From UBA5072 sp041737175 (lineage in GTDB: Bacteria; Bacteroidota; Bacteroidia; Bacteroidales; UBA10428), in contig JBGSSF010000003.1 in assembly GCA_041737175.1 (NCBI GenBank), forward strand, positions 1-64,000: 64,000 nucleotides of DNA. The letters are read 5' to 3'. A program made the position numbers and the translations under genes. Positions 42,489 through 50,938 of this stretch are shown here, piece by piece. Every line of letters starts with the position of its first letter. The first letter of the stretch is position 1. The notes under the pieces were generated by a model, which was given only the letters and a program-made list of their open reading frames with translations, was not told the origin of the DNA and did not search any database.

Positions 42489-44726
42489 TCACTTTAATTC
42501 TGTCGGCTTGAATTCAAAGTAGCTATACTCCGGCAATTCCCCTACCCTGATGTATCTTCGGGAGATTACCGGCTCCACTGCGCCTTCGGGGATAAACTCC
42601 GCCAATAGCAGATAACCACCCGGTTTTTCCGGCAAGGTAAAGCCCGAGAGGAACGTTGACCGGGTAAATGATTCCAGATCTACATTCAGGTTATTCACAG
42701 TTATGCATTTACCCGTATCATCCAGGATACTTAGCCTGATATTTCCTTTTATTCTTGCCGGATAATTGTTCACCCCTGCCAGGCTGAACGTAAGTGACGA
42801 ACCTGGTTTGTGCGGCGGGACCTGTTTCATGTACCGTTCATCCGTAAGATTGATGAACACGGCAGATGGAGCAAAACAATGTCTGAACCACTGCAACGTT
42901 TCACCCGGCTTGAGATCCTTGATATCATCAATGAACCAATCTCCCGTGTACCCATAATTATTAGCCAGGTAGCAAAATGCCAGAACACCTGCAACGCTGG
43001 TATTGCTTCGGAGCCATTCGGTTTCAAGCTGTGTCCAGTACGCCTGAAATCCCCTGTTTTGCCCTGGTGAAGAATTCGGTCCCAGGTAGTATTTGTAAAC
43101 GTCCACTGTCAGTTTGCTGGGGGTGCCGTTACGCCAGAGCCATATCCATCCATATTCATTCACCAGCTGTGCGGCGGATGATTTCTCAATTTGCCGAATG
43201 ATATCGGGTTTATAATCCAGGTTTCCAAGGGGATATGGATGTTTCTCAAAATCACTGATTGGCTGATTCCAGGGGCCTTGATAGGGATGGGGCTCATCCA
43301 TCTCATCCTGGGCCATTTGCTCCCCTGTCATGTAACCGGCATCCCATATCCTGGTAGGATCGAGTTTTTTTAACTCGGGGATCAGAAAGTTACCTATATA
43401 ATCGTCCCAGTTCTCGTTAATGGCATCCCATATTACAATACTGGGATGGCTGCCATCACTCCAAACCCAGTCGGTGTATTCCTTGCGGATCTGTTCGTCC
43501 CATCCGTGATTTTGCCAGTAAAGCCATTCATTCTGAAACATGATTCCGTTTTCATCCGCAAGGTCATACCAGAAATCCGGTACAATTCCCACGCAAATAC
43601 GTATGGCATTCCAGTTAAGTTGTTTCGGAATGTCAATCAGGAATTTCCTGACCCAGTTTTTATCCCATACTAGATTTCGGCTGTCAGGATCTTCCAGGAA
43701 CCTCTGGAGGGTAACATTGGTTCCGCGCAGAAAATATTGCTCCCCGTTCAGGTAAAAGAATTTTCCTTTGCGCGTAAAATCACGCATGCCGAAAGAACGG
43801 CTTACCATGTCGTGCTTGTCATTACCCTGGGCAAGCGTGACTTCAGCCAGATAAAGAAAAGGATCTTCAGGTGACCAGGTTGCGAAATCAGGTAAGGGAA
43901 TTTCCATGGAAATCTCGGTCAGGTTATCACGTTTGGCATTAAACCTGACTTCTGACCATTTGATCACGGAACCTGATCTCTTCTCCTTTATAACAACTGC
44001 AAGCTGAACGGAATCATCCATCACATCACCATAAAATATCTGCGCCGGATTAAAATTCCGGATCTGAGCTTTAACGGTTAATTTTTTCTTTTCTACCGAG
44101 GGGAGAATCAATAAACGGTTGATTCGCATTGTTCCTGTAAAGGTCATCCCGACATCATCCCATATGCCCGGCAGATAATGCTCCTTTTCCTTATCGGTTC
44201 CCCCTGCAGCCTCACTTGGAAGCCAAACCCGGTCGCCTACCCTGATAAGTATTTCATTCTCCTCCCCGAATTTAATGGCATGGGTAGCTCTGAATTCAAC
44301 CGGGGTATAACATGCCATAGAAGTCCCGAGATCAATGCCGTTGATGAAAACCTGGGTGACATACTGGCTTTTTTTGAGCGTGATCACGGCTTCTGATCCG
44401 GCCTTATCCGCTGGTATTACTATAGTTTTCCTGTACCAGCTGTACCTTGGAGTATAATCAATTTCGTAAAGATTGTGCTGATCCTCGGCAAAAACCTGAT
44501 CTGATCGCCTGACAAATTTATCGTAGTCCGCTATTTTAGGCTCAGCAAGGGTTACCAGTCCGGGAATCTGTATCCTGCGGGTGAACTTCTTGGGAGGAAA
44601 GGCAGTTGTTGTTTGATCGAACTCCCAGGTACCATTGAGATCTATGCTGGTTCGCGGATTGATTGCTCCTGCAAACTGTCCTGATACCAGCCCGAACACT
44701 ATAAAAAAAAGTGAAAGAATTTTCAT
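42489..44726 (-). CDS. Glycoside hydrolase family 2-type enzyme, exported
   Basis: 745 residues from the ATG at 44726, which opens a signal peptide (MKILSLFFIVFGLVSGQFAG). A galactose-binding-like N-terminal domain (SIDLNGTWEFDQ) and an Ig-like domain precede the TIM barrel. The barrel has NWNAIRICVGIVPDFWYDL and the putative acid/base Glu in IVIWDAINENWD; the likely nucleophile Glu is in QLVNEYGW. An additional Ig-like C-terminus follows. The family includes beta-galactosidase, beta-mannosidase and beta-glucuronidase; the motif spacing does not let me choose. Predicted periplasmic. It starts 29 bp after the histidine kinase stop on the same strand. Confidence 0.85.
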   Translation of the reverse strand: MKILSLFFIVFGLVSGQFAGAINPRTSIDLNGTWEFDQTTTAFPPKKFTRRIQIPGLVTLAEPKIADYDKFVRRSDQVFAEDQHNLYEIDYTPRYSWYRKTIVIPADKAGSEAVITLKKSQYVTQVFINGIDLGTSMACYTPVEFRATHAIKFGEENEILIRVGDRVWLPSEAAGGTDKEKEHYLPGIWDDVGMTFTGTMRINRLLILPSVEKKKLTVKAQIRNFNPAQIFYGDVMDDSVQLAVVIKEKRSGSVIKWSEVRFNAKRDNLTEISMEIPLPDFATWSPEDPFLYLAEVTLAQGNDKHDMVSRSFGMRDFTRKGKFFYLNGEQYFLRGTNVTLQRFLEDPDSRNLVWDKNWVRKFLIDIPKQLNWNAIRICVGIVPDFWYDLADENGIMFQNEWLYWQNHGWDEQIRKEYTDWVWSDGSHPSIVIWDAINENWDDYIGNFLIPELKKLDPTRIWDAGYMTGEQMAQDEMDEPHPYQGPWNQPISDFEKHPYPLGNLDYKPDIIRQIEKSSAAQLVNEYGWIWLWRNGTPSKLTVDVYKYYLGPNSSPGQNRGFQAYWTQLETEWLRSNTSVAGVLAFCYLANNYGYTGDWFIDDIKDLKPGETLQWFRHCFAPSAVFINLTDERYMKQVPPHKPGSSLTFSLAGVNNYPARIKGNIRLSILDDTGKCITVNNLNVDLESFTRSTFLSGFTLPEKPGGYLLLAEFIPEGAVEPVISRRYIRVGELPEYSYFEFKPTELK

Positions 44727-44755
44727 AATCGTCAGTTTAGTCCTGTTGAACGACA

Positions 44756-46105
44756 CTAAAAGCCCAATATGAAGGTTGTTTTCTCGGCAGGTTGTGAAGA
44801 TACGGATATACTGCCCCTGTGCAACCGCATGATTTTACGAGAAAGGCTCAATCCGATGCCCGATCCCTTTTCCTTGGTGGTATAAAAGGGTATAAATATT
44901 TTTTCCAGTTCTTCCGGAGGAATTCCTTTCCCGTTGTCGGAAATGCTGATCTTAAGTCTGCCCAGATTGTTCTCAGTAATGCTGATCGTGATTTTCTTAT
45001 GGTCTATGTCCTTCAAAGCATCCACTGCATTATTTAAAATATTGATCATTACCTGGTTCAGTAATTTCTCATCACCGATCAATTCATTCCGGGATCCTTT
45101 CTTTACAATTCTCAGGTTAATCTTTTCTTCGTATAGTTTGTCCCTCATTAACAACCGTATCGCATTCAGCCAGTTATCAATGGAGATCGATTTAAACACC
45201 GGGCTGGGAACCTTGGTCAGCTTACGGTAATCCTCAACAAACCGCATTAATCCGGAACCGGTATTCTCAATGACCTCCAATCCATGAATAATATTCTCAA
45301 CATGTTTCCCGGTTATCTCCTGAACCGGTATAGGATGATTATTCCTGATAAAAATGCGCGATAAGGTATTGCTCAGGGAAGTAATCGGTGCAACAGAATT
45401 CATGATTTCATGTGTCATCACCCTGATAAGCTTTTGCCAGGAATCCAGTTCATTCTCTTCCAGTTCCGCCTTTATGTCGGTAATTGAATAGAGCCTGTAA
45501 CTATTGGAACCAAAACTCAGCAAGGCTACTTTCAAAGAAAACAAACGCAGCTCGTTATCGTGAAGCACTTTAATAGTACGGCTCTGGCCAGGCATTATGA
45601 GCATCAGCTGTTCAAACAATTCCTTATTCTTCTGCTTCAGCAGATCGATGTGAGTAATATGAGGCAAACCGATGAAATCAAGCGCCGAATCATTAATCTG
45701 TTCAATATATCCTTTCTCATCCACTGCCAGCAAGCCTGTAGCAGAGGATTTGAGCATTTCCTGAAAGAACTTTTCGTTGTACTCGTTTTTAATCTTAATA
45801 TCTGCAATGTGTTTGTTCAAAAGGTTCAGGCTTTGATGTAAAGCACGCAACGACCGGGGGCGAATGGATTCGGAATAATGAAGCGTTGTATCTTCATTGG
45901 TGACCGCGTCGAAAAAGAAAGCCACTTTACGGTTGATACCATTCAGAAAATAAATCAGACTAAAAACCGAAATGAGGATTATCAGCACCAGCGGCGCAGC
46001 CAATAGCCAGTTTTGCAGGTAAACTGCAATACTCAGACCTGCCGTTGCCAATGCAAAAATGAAAAGCCTTACAACAAGAGACAGGTTGAATGATTTATAA
46101 ATCAT
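44756..46105 (-). CDS. NtrB-like sensor histidine kinase (PAS, HisKA, HATPase)
   Basis: 449 residues. Two N-terminal membrane helices (LFIFALATAGLSIAVYL, LAAPLVLIILISVFSLIYFL) have almost no periplasmic loop. A HAMP-like helix and a PAS domain (about 110-195, LLAVDEKGYIEQINDSALDF) follow. The HisKA motif is MTHEIMNSVAPI and the HATPase boxes are NNAVDAL, DNGKGIP and GSGIGLSLSRKI. It overlaps the sigma-54 response regulator gene by 11 bp and is its cognate kinase. The pair lies divergent from the large permease operon. Confidence 0.92.
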   Translation of the reverse strand: MIYKSFNLSLVVRLFIFALATAGLSIAVYLQNWLLAAPLVLIILISVFSLIYFLNGINRKVAFFFDAVTNEDTTLHYSESIRPRSLRALHQSLNLLNKHIADIKIKNEYNEKFFQEMLKSSATGLLAVDEKGYIEQINDSALDFIGLPHITHIDLLKQKNKELFEQLMLIMPGQSRTIKVLHDNELRLFSLKVALLSFGSNSYRLYSITDIKAELEENELDSWQKLIRVMTHEIMNSVAPITSLSNTLSRIFIRNNHPIPVQEITGKHVENIIHGLEVIENTGSGLMRFVEDYRKLTKVPSPVFKSISIDNWLNAIRLLMRDKLYEEKINLRIVKKGSRNELIGDEKLLNQVMINILNNAVDALKDIDHKKITISITENNLGRLKISISDNGKGIPPEELEKIFIPFYTTKEKGSGIGLSLSRKIMRLHRGSISVSSQPAEKTTFILGF

Positions 46106-47459
46106 ACCGTTTGATTTTATTATATAAGGTCTGACGCGATATTCCCAGTTGATGGGCGACAGCGCTATGTTTTCCCTTATGCCTGTCGATGGCAGTTTCG
46201 ATCATGTATTTTTCCATCTCTTCGAGTGTGAGAAAGTTTGCCCCGGTGTACTTTCCTGCAGATTTGAAAATAAAATCGTCAGGTTTGAGATTTCCCGAAT
46301 CACTTAGAATCACTGCCTTTTCGATGGTGTGTTGTAATTCCCGGACATTTCCCGGCCAGGGATATTCTGCTAATTTTCGCAAGGCCTGGGAACTGATTTT
46401 CAGTGAAGGTTTGCGGTACTTCTTTTCAAAATAAGCAAGGAAAAATTGCGCAAGCAATTCAATGTCACCGCCCCTTTCTCGCAAAGGCGGAACCTCAATG
46501 CAGATGGTATTTATTCGGTATAGCAAATCTTCGCGAAATTTCTGCTGCTCAACCAGCTGTTCCACGTCGCAATTGGTGGCGCAAATAAGCCTGATGTCAA
46601 TCGGTACCGGCTGATTGGAACCTATGGGTATAACAGTGCGACTCTGCAACGTGGTCAATAGTTTTGACTGAAGTGTAAAAGGAAGGTTGCCTATTTCATC
46701 CAGGAAAAGCGTTCCCTTATGCGCCAGCTGAAACTTGCCCATGCGGTCCTCGCGGGCATCGGTAAAAGCCCCCTTTTTATGACCGAAAAGTTCGCTTTCA
46801 AAAAGCGTTTCAGGGATTGCGCCCATATCAACGCTTACCAGTAATTCATTGTTCCGTTCCGATCTCCGGTGAATTTCCATGGCCACGAGCTCCTTACCAG
46901 TCCCATTTTCACCTGTTATCAGCACGTTGGCATCAGTTTTGGCCACCTTGGCAATGGTCTGCATCATACTCAATATACCCGGAGAGGAACCCAGGATATG
47001 TCGCTGCTCCTGGTTGAGTCCGTTTTTTAGGATTTGCTCCCGCTGCTTTAATACTTCTACCTGAATATTTGACCGTCTGAGTTTTAATGCAGCCTGTAAA
47101 GTCGCAAGCAGCTTCTCATTCTCCCAGGGTTTTAAGATAAAATCGGCGGCTCCGTTTTTTAAAGCCTTAACAGCCAGTTCAACATCGCCATAGGCAGTAA
47201 TCATGACCACTTCGGTTGTTGGTGATTTTTTCTTGATCTCACACAACCAGTATAAACCTTCATTACCCGTGTTAATGCCGGCTGAGAAATTCATGTCGAG
47301 CAATACAATGTCAAAATCGTCCTTTTCCAGTTCAGCCAGCACCAAATTTGGGTTTGCCAGTGTGACAACCAATTCATAGTCAATCTGTAAAAGCATTTTG
47401 AGCGCACTGAGCGCATTTTTATTGTCATCGACGACGAGGATCCTGCCTGATTGCATCAT
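46095..47459 (-). CDS. NtrC-family sigma-54-dependent response regulator
   Basis: 454 residues. The receiver has the phosphoacceptor Asp in IVLLDMNFS. The AAA+ sigma-54 activation domain has Walker A GENGTGKE, GAFTDA for contact with sigma-54, Walker B in TLFLDEIGNL and the R-finger segment YRINT. The C-terminal Fis-type helix-turn-helix is HSAVAHQLGISRQTLYNKI. The start at 47459 (ATG-ATG) was preferred to a TTG 18 bp earlier. Activators of this class bind about 80-150 bp upstream of -24/-12 promoters, and such a promoter lies in the divergent spacer, so the permease operon is the likely target. Confidence 0.93.
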   Translation of the reverse strand: MMQSGRILVVDDNKNALSALKMLLQIDYELVVTLANPNLVLAELEKDDFDIVLLDMNFSAGINTGNEGLYWLCEIKKKSPTTEVVMITAYGDVELAVKALKNGAADFILKPWENEKLLATLQAALKLRRSNIQVEVLKQREQILKNGLNQEQRHILGSSPGILSMMQTIAKVAKTDANVLITGENGTGKELVAMEIHRRSERNNELLVSVDMGAIPETLFESELFGHKKGAFTDAREDRMGKFQLAHKGTLFLDEIGNLPFTLQSKLLTTLQSRTVIPIGSNQPVPIDIRLICATNCDVEQLVEQQKFREDLLYRINTICIEVPPLRERGGDIELLAQFFLAYFEKKYRKPSLKISSQALRKLAEYPWPGNVRELQHTIEKAVILSDSGNLKPDDFIFKSAGKYTGANFLTLEEMEKYMIETAIDRHKGKHSAVAHQLGISRQTLYNKIKRYDL

Positions 47460-47500
47460 AATAATCTTGTTGATCAAATGTATAGAACTTAATCGACAGG

Positions 47501-47520
47501 TAATGGAAAGTGTCCAATTA
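47501..47520. promoter_or_regulatory. Candidate upstream activator site for the NtrC-type regulator
   Basis: Imperfect inverted repeat TAATGGA-AAGTG-TCCAATTA, about 80 bp upstream of the -24 element. It is the best dyad in the spacer at a typical enhancer distance. Confidence 0.3.
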
Positions 47521-47601
47521 TTTTACATAATAACCCATTTTTTTTACAGTCTGCAAAAGCATACTATTTGTATTTATTTGTATATCAATTCTGTATGAAT
47601 A

Positions 47602-47617
47602 TGGCATTGAATTTGAA
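47602..47617 (+). promoter_or_regulatory. Sigma-54 promoter (-24/-12) of the permease operon
   Basis: TGGCATTGAATTTGAA fits TGGCAC-N5-TTGCW with exact GG-to-TTG spacing; only C at -12 is replaced by A. Transcription should start near 47629, leaving a leader of about 60 nt. A perfect 15-bp palindrome (TTTCTGATTCAGAAA, 47618-47632) follows directly. Confidence 0.6.
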
Positions 47618-47687
47618 TTTCTGATTCAGAAAATTTCTGTTTTTAAGATCTATTCATAAATTACATTGCATATTAAAACCAAGCATA

Positions 47688-48401
47688 ATGATTAAAACCA
47701 TTGACCTTACCAAAGTTTTCCGAACCGACGAGGTAGAGACAACAGCCCTGAACATGGTAAATTTTGAGGTGAAGAAGGGCGAGTTTGTTGCTGTTATGGG
47801 CCCTTCGGGTTGCGGAAAATCCACTCTGCTGAACGTTATCGGTTTAATTGACAATCTTACGACGGGACAGTATTTTTTTGCCGGACAGGATGTTTCCAAA
47901 CTCAAAGAGGGCCAACGCACGGAAATGCGTAAGGGTAACATTGGGTTTGTGTTCCAAAGCTTTAACCTGATCGATGAACTGACAATATATGAAAATGTTG
48001 AGCTACCCCTGGTATATATGAAGATCCGGGAATCCGTGCGGAAGAAAACGGTGGAAGGCATCCTGGAAAGAATGAAGATCGGTCATCGCAGGAAACATTT
48101 TCCGCAGCAACTTTCCGGAGGTCAGCAGCAACGTGTTGCAATAGCCCGTGCAGTTGTAGCAGACCCCAGGCTCATCCTGGCTGATGAGCCCACCGGCAAT
48201 CTTGATTCAAAAAATGGTCTCGAAGTGATGCGATTGTTGTCGGAGCTAAATAAAGAGGGCACCACCATTGTTATGGTCACCCACTCCGAAAGAGACTCAG
48301 GTTATGCGCACCGGGTGGTAAATCTGTTCGACGGAAAGATCATTACCGAGGAAATGAAGAGAAGCATGGAAGTGATTTACCAGGATAGCGAAGAGATTTA
48401 G
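47688..48401 (+). CDS. ABC transporter ATP-binding protein (MacB/LolD class), first of two
   Basis: 237 residues. Walker A GPSGCGKST, Q-loop FVFQSFN, signature LSGGQQQRVAIARAV, Walker B LILADEPTGNLD and the His switch MVTHSE are complete. It is of the class that drives FtsX-type permeases by mechanotransmission. It is the first gene of the divergent sigma-54 operon and presumably powers the permeases that follow. A heptamer repeat fills the gap to the first permease. Confidence 0.93.
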   Translation: MIKTIDLTKVFRTDEVETTALNMVNFEVKKGEFVAVMGPSGCGKSTLLNVIGLIDNLTTGQYFFAGQDVSKLKEGQRTEMRKGNIGFVFQSFNLIDELTIYENVELPLVYMKIRESVRKKTVEGILERMKIGHRRKHFPQQLSGGQQQRVAIARAVVADPRLILADEPTGNLDSKNGLEVMRLLSELNKEGTTIVMVTHSERDSGYAHRVVNLFDGKIITEEMKRSMEVIYQDSEEI

Positions 48402-48407
48402 GAAGAA

Positions 48408-48449
48408 AGTAAACAGTAAAAAGTAAACAGTAAAAAGTAAAAGGTGAAC
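48408..48449. repeat. Heptamer-periodic repeat array E
   Basis: Tandem 7-mers AGTAAAC/AGTAAAA (five units) ending with GGTGAAC, starting 6 bp after the ATPase stop codon. Confidence 0.85.
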
Positions 48450-48502
48450 AGGATCAGCGATGGTATTCTGAAATTTGATAACTATTGAAACAATGAATTA
48501 AA

Positions 48503-50863
48503 ATGAAAAGGTTTCTAACATCTATGTTCCGAAATATTAAGCGAAATGCACTTTTTTCTGCTATAAATTTATCGGGTCTGGTTTTAGGCTTTGTTTGCAT
48601 CGCAATTATTTCTGTCTGGATAAAAAATGAGCTGAGTTATGATCGCTTTCACAAAAACAGCCAATCCATTTACCGCGTTCATCGCTATTTTTATGATGGG
48701 AATGGTATGGAGAATCTGCATTTGCCGCAAGTGGCACCCCTGGTGGGACCCCTGTTAAAAAAGGAATTTTCAGCTATACAGATTACCTGCAGGGCTGTTC
48801 CAACAAATATTGTTTTCACGCTGGATAATCAAAAAATGGCAGAAAACAATGTCTGCTTTGCAGAACCTGATGTGATGAAGATTTTCACTTTTGAGGGATT
48901 ACCAGGCGACAGCAACCTTTTAAAGCAGCCGCTTACAGCTATTATTTCGGATGAAACTGCAAACAGGTTTTTTCCCTCAAAAGAAGCAATCGGAAAAACC
49001 CTGGAATTCAAAGACAATATTGGAGGGACCCATGTGCTTCAAATTGCCGGAGTTTTTAAAAAATGGAAACAAAGCAGTCATTTTAATCCCGATATATTGA
49101 TATCCTTCAGCACTCTCGAGGCCGCTGTCGGGCCGGAAGAACTCCGGGACTGGAGCAGCAACAATTATGAAACTTTTGCCATAATTCCATTTTTGCCGGC
49201 TGACATGGATCAAAAGCTGGATGCATTTATTGATAAATACCTGGATAATGGCACAAAATGGACTAAAATAAGGCTGGAACCACTAACGGATATTCATTTT
49301 AACTGGTACAGCAGCCGCTCATACATCTACATATTAACGTGCATAGCGCTATTGATCCTGATCCTGGGCATTATCAATTATACTAACCTGAGCACTGCCA
49401 TGTACTCAAAGCAGATGAAAGATATCAAGGTTAAAAGGATTATCGGAGCTCAAAAAAAAGGATTAATAGCCCAAATATTATTAGAATCAGTTGTGTTTTG
49501 CACAACAGCATTGATAATTGCATTGTATGTTGCTTCTTTGTTCCTTCCGGTTTTGAATAAGACACTCGGTAACAGTCTTGAATTCATGTTTTCAGAAAAT
49601 ATAGTCTTAATTGCAGGCTTTTTGGTTCTGGCTGTTTTTACAGGCGTTGTTTCAGGCATATACCCGGTCTTAATGCTTTCATCATTCAGGTTAGCCACAA
49701 CAAGAACTTCTGCATTCGGTAAAACTACCGGAAATTCCTTTCGCAATGGTCTGGTTGTATTTCAGTTCATTGTTTCCATATCGCTGATAATTTCTTTTCT
49801 ACTTGTTTCAAAGCAACTGAATTACATTAACAACAAAGAACTGGGGCTAGATAAGGAAAATGTCATCGTAATACCGGCAACTCCATTGCTGATTGAGAAG
49901 CTGGATGTTTTCAAAGAACAGTTATCACAGAATACTAATATTCTCGGCGTAACCGCCTCAAAGAGAGTGCCTTCTGAAGGATTATGGGACAGCAATGACG
50001 CCAGGATCATATCCGGCAGTAGTTCTACACCATTGGGATTCCGATTGGCCAATGTAAGGATCGATGCGGATTTTATTCCCACCTACAGGATAAAACTAGC
50101 AGCAGGAAGAAACTTTTACGAAAATAAATCGGGTGATTTCGGCTACATCATCAATGAACTGGCAGTAAAGAAGATCGGTTGGAAATCTCCCGAAGAAGCA
50201 ATTGGACAGGTTATTGAATATGGCGGTTGGAAAGGAAATGTAATAGGTGTTGTTAAGGATTTTCAATACGAATCGTTGCATAATCCCTTGAGCCCGATAA
50301 TTATGTATTGCGATCCTTCTGATTTCAACCTGATCTCCATCAGGATTTCCGGATCAGACAGAAGCAATACACTTTCATTCATAGAAAAAACCTGGCAGGC
50401 CTATAATAATGTCGATTACTTATTCACCCATGAATACCTGACAAATAAATACAACAATTTGTATCAATCGGAAGAAAACATCCGGACCATTTTTGTCTAT
50501 TGTATGGTCATTGCGATTTCCATTGCGATTCTGGGTTTAATAGGCCTATCTCTTTTCCTAATCGAACGTCGAACAAAAGAAATTGGAATCCGCAAAGTGA
50601 ATGGGGCCAAAATTATTGAAATCTGGGCGATGTTCAACAGGGATTTTCTGAAATGGGTAATCATAGCTTTTGTCCTCGCCTGCCCCATTGCATGGTACGC
50701 TATGCACAAATGGCTGCAAAGCTTTGCTTATAAAACCAATCTGAGCTGGTGGGTTTTTATAGCAGCAGGGGCAGTAGCAGTGGCAGTTGCATTGTTAACA
50801 GTGAGCTGGCAGAGCTGGCGTGCGGCAAGCAGGAATCCGGTAGAAGCATTAAGATATGAGTAG
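48503..50863 (+). CDS. FtsX/MacB-like ABC permease 1
   Basis: 786 residues with the eight-helix double layout: N-terminal helix (NLSGLVLGFVCIAIISVWI), periplasmic MacB_PCD domain, three helices (about 270-400), a further helix near 420, a second periplasmic domain, and three C-terminal helices. GIRKVNGAKIIEIW is the coupling helix motif and the protein ends RNPVEALRYE. Such permeases export peptides, lipoproteins or other envelope substrates, or act as mechanosensory modules; the substrate is unknown. The last 90 residues are almost identical to those of permeases 2, 4 and 5. The TAG stop is the first codon of a GAGACGC palindrome. Confidence 0.9.
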   Translation: MKRFLTSMFRNIKRNALFSAINLSGLVLGFVCIAIISVWIKNELSYDRFHKNSQSIYRVHRYFYDGNGMENLHLPQVAPLVGPLLKKEFSAIQITCRAVPTNIVFTLDNQKMAENNVCFAEPDVMKIFTFEGLPGDSNLLKQPLTAIISDETANRFFPSKEAIGKTLEFKDNIGGTHVLQIAGVFKKWKQSSHFNPDILISFSTLEAAVGPEELRDWSSNNYETFAIIPFLPADMDQKLDAFIDKYLDNGTKWTKIRLEPLTDIHFNWYSSRSYIYILTCIALLILILGIINYTNLSTAMYSKQMKDIKVKRIIGAQKKGLIAQILLESVVFCTTALIIALYVASLFLPVLNKTLGNSLEFMFSENIVLIAGFLVLAVFTGVVSGIYPVLMLSSFRLATTRTSAFGKTTGNSFRNGLVVFQFIVSISLIISFLLVSKQLNYINNKELGLDKENVIVIPATPLLIEKLDVFKEQLSQNTNILGVTASKRVPSEGLWDSNDARIISGSSSTPLGFRLANVRIDADFIPTYRIKLAAGRNFYENKSGDFGYIINELAVKKIGWKSPEEAIGQVIEYGGWKGNVIGVVKDFQYESLHNPLSPIIMYCDPSDFNLISIRISGSDRSNTLSFIEKTWQAYNNVDYLFTHEYLTNKYNNLYQSEENIRTIFVYCMVIAISIAILGLIGLSLFLIERRTKEIGIRKVNGAKIIEIWAMFNRDFLKWVIIAFVLACPIAWYAMHKWLQSFAYKTNLSWWVFIAAGAVAVAVALLTVSWQSWRAASRNPVEALRYE

Positions 50864-50899
50864 AGACGCATTGCATGCGTCTCCATTGCATGCGTCTCC
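50861..50899. repeat. GAGACGC palindromic repeat after permease 1
   Basis: TAGAGACGCAT-TGC-ATGCGTCTC followed by a second half CATTGCATGCGTCTCC. The arms GAGACGCAT/ATGCGTCTC are complementary. The first three bases are the stop codon of permease 1. Confidence 0.8.
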
Positions 50900-50938
50900 T
50901 TATTCAATACATAAATAAAAACCACAGAAATATACACC

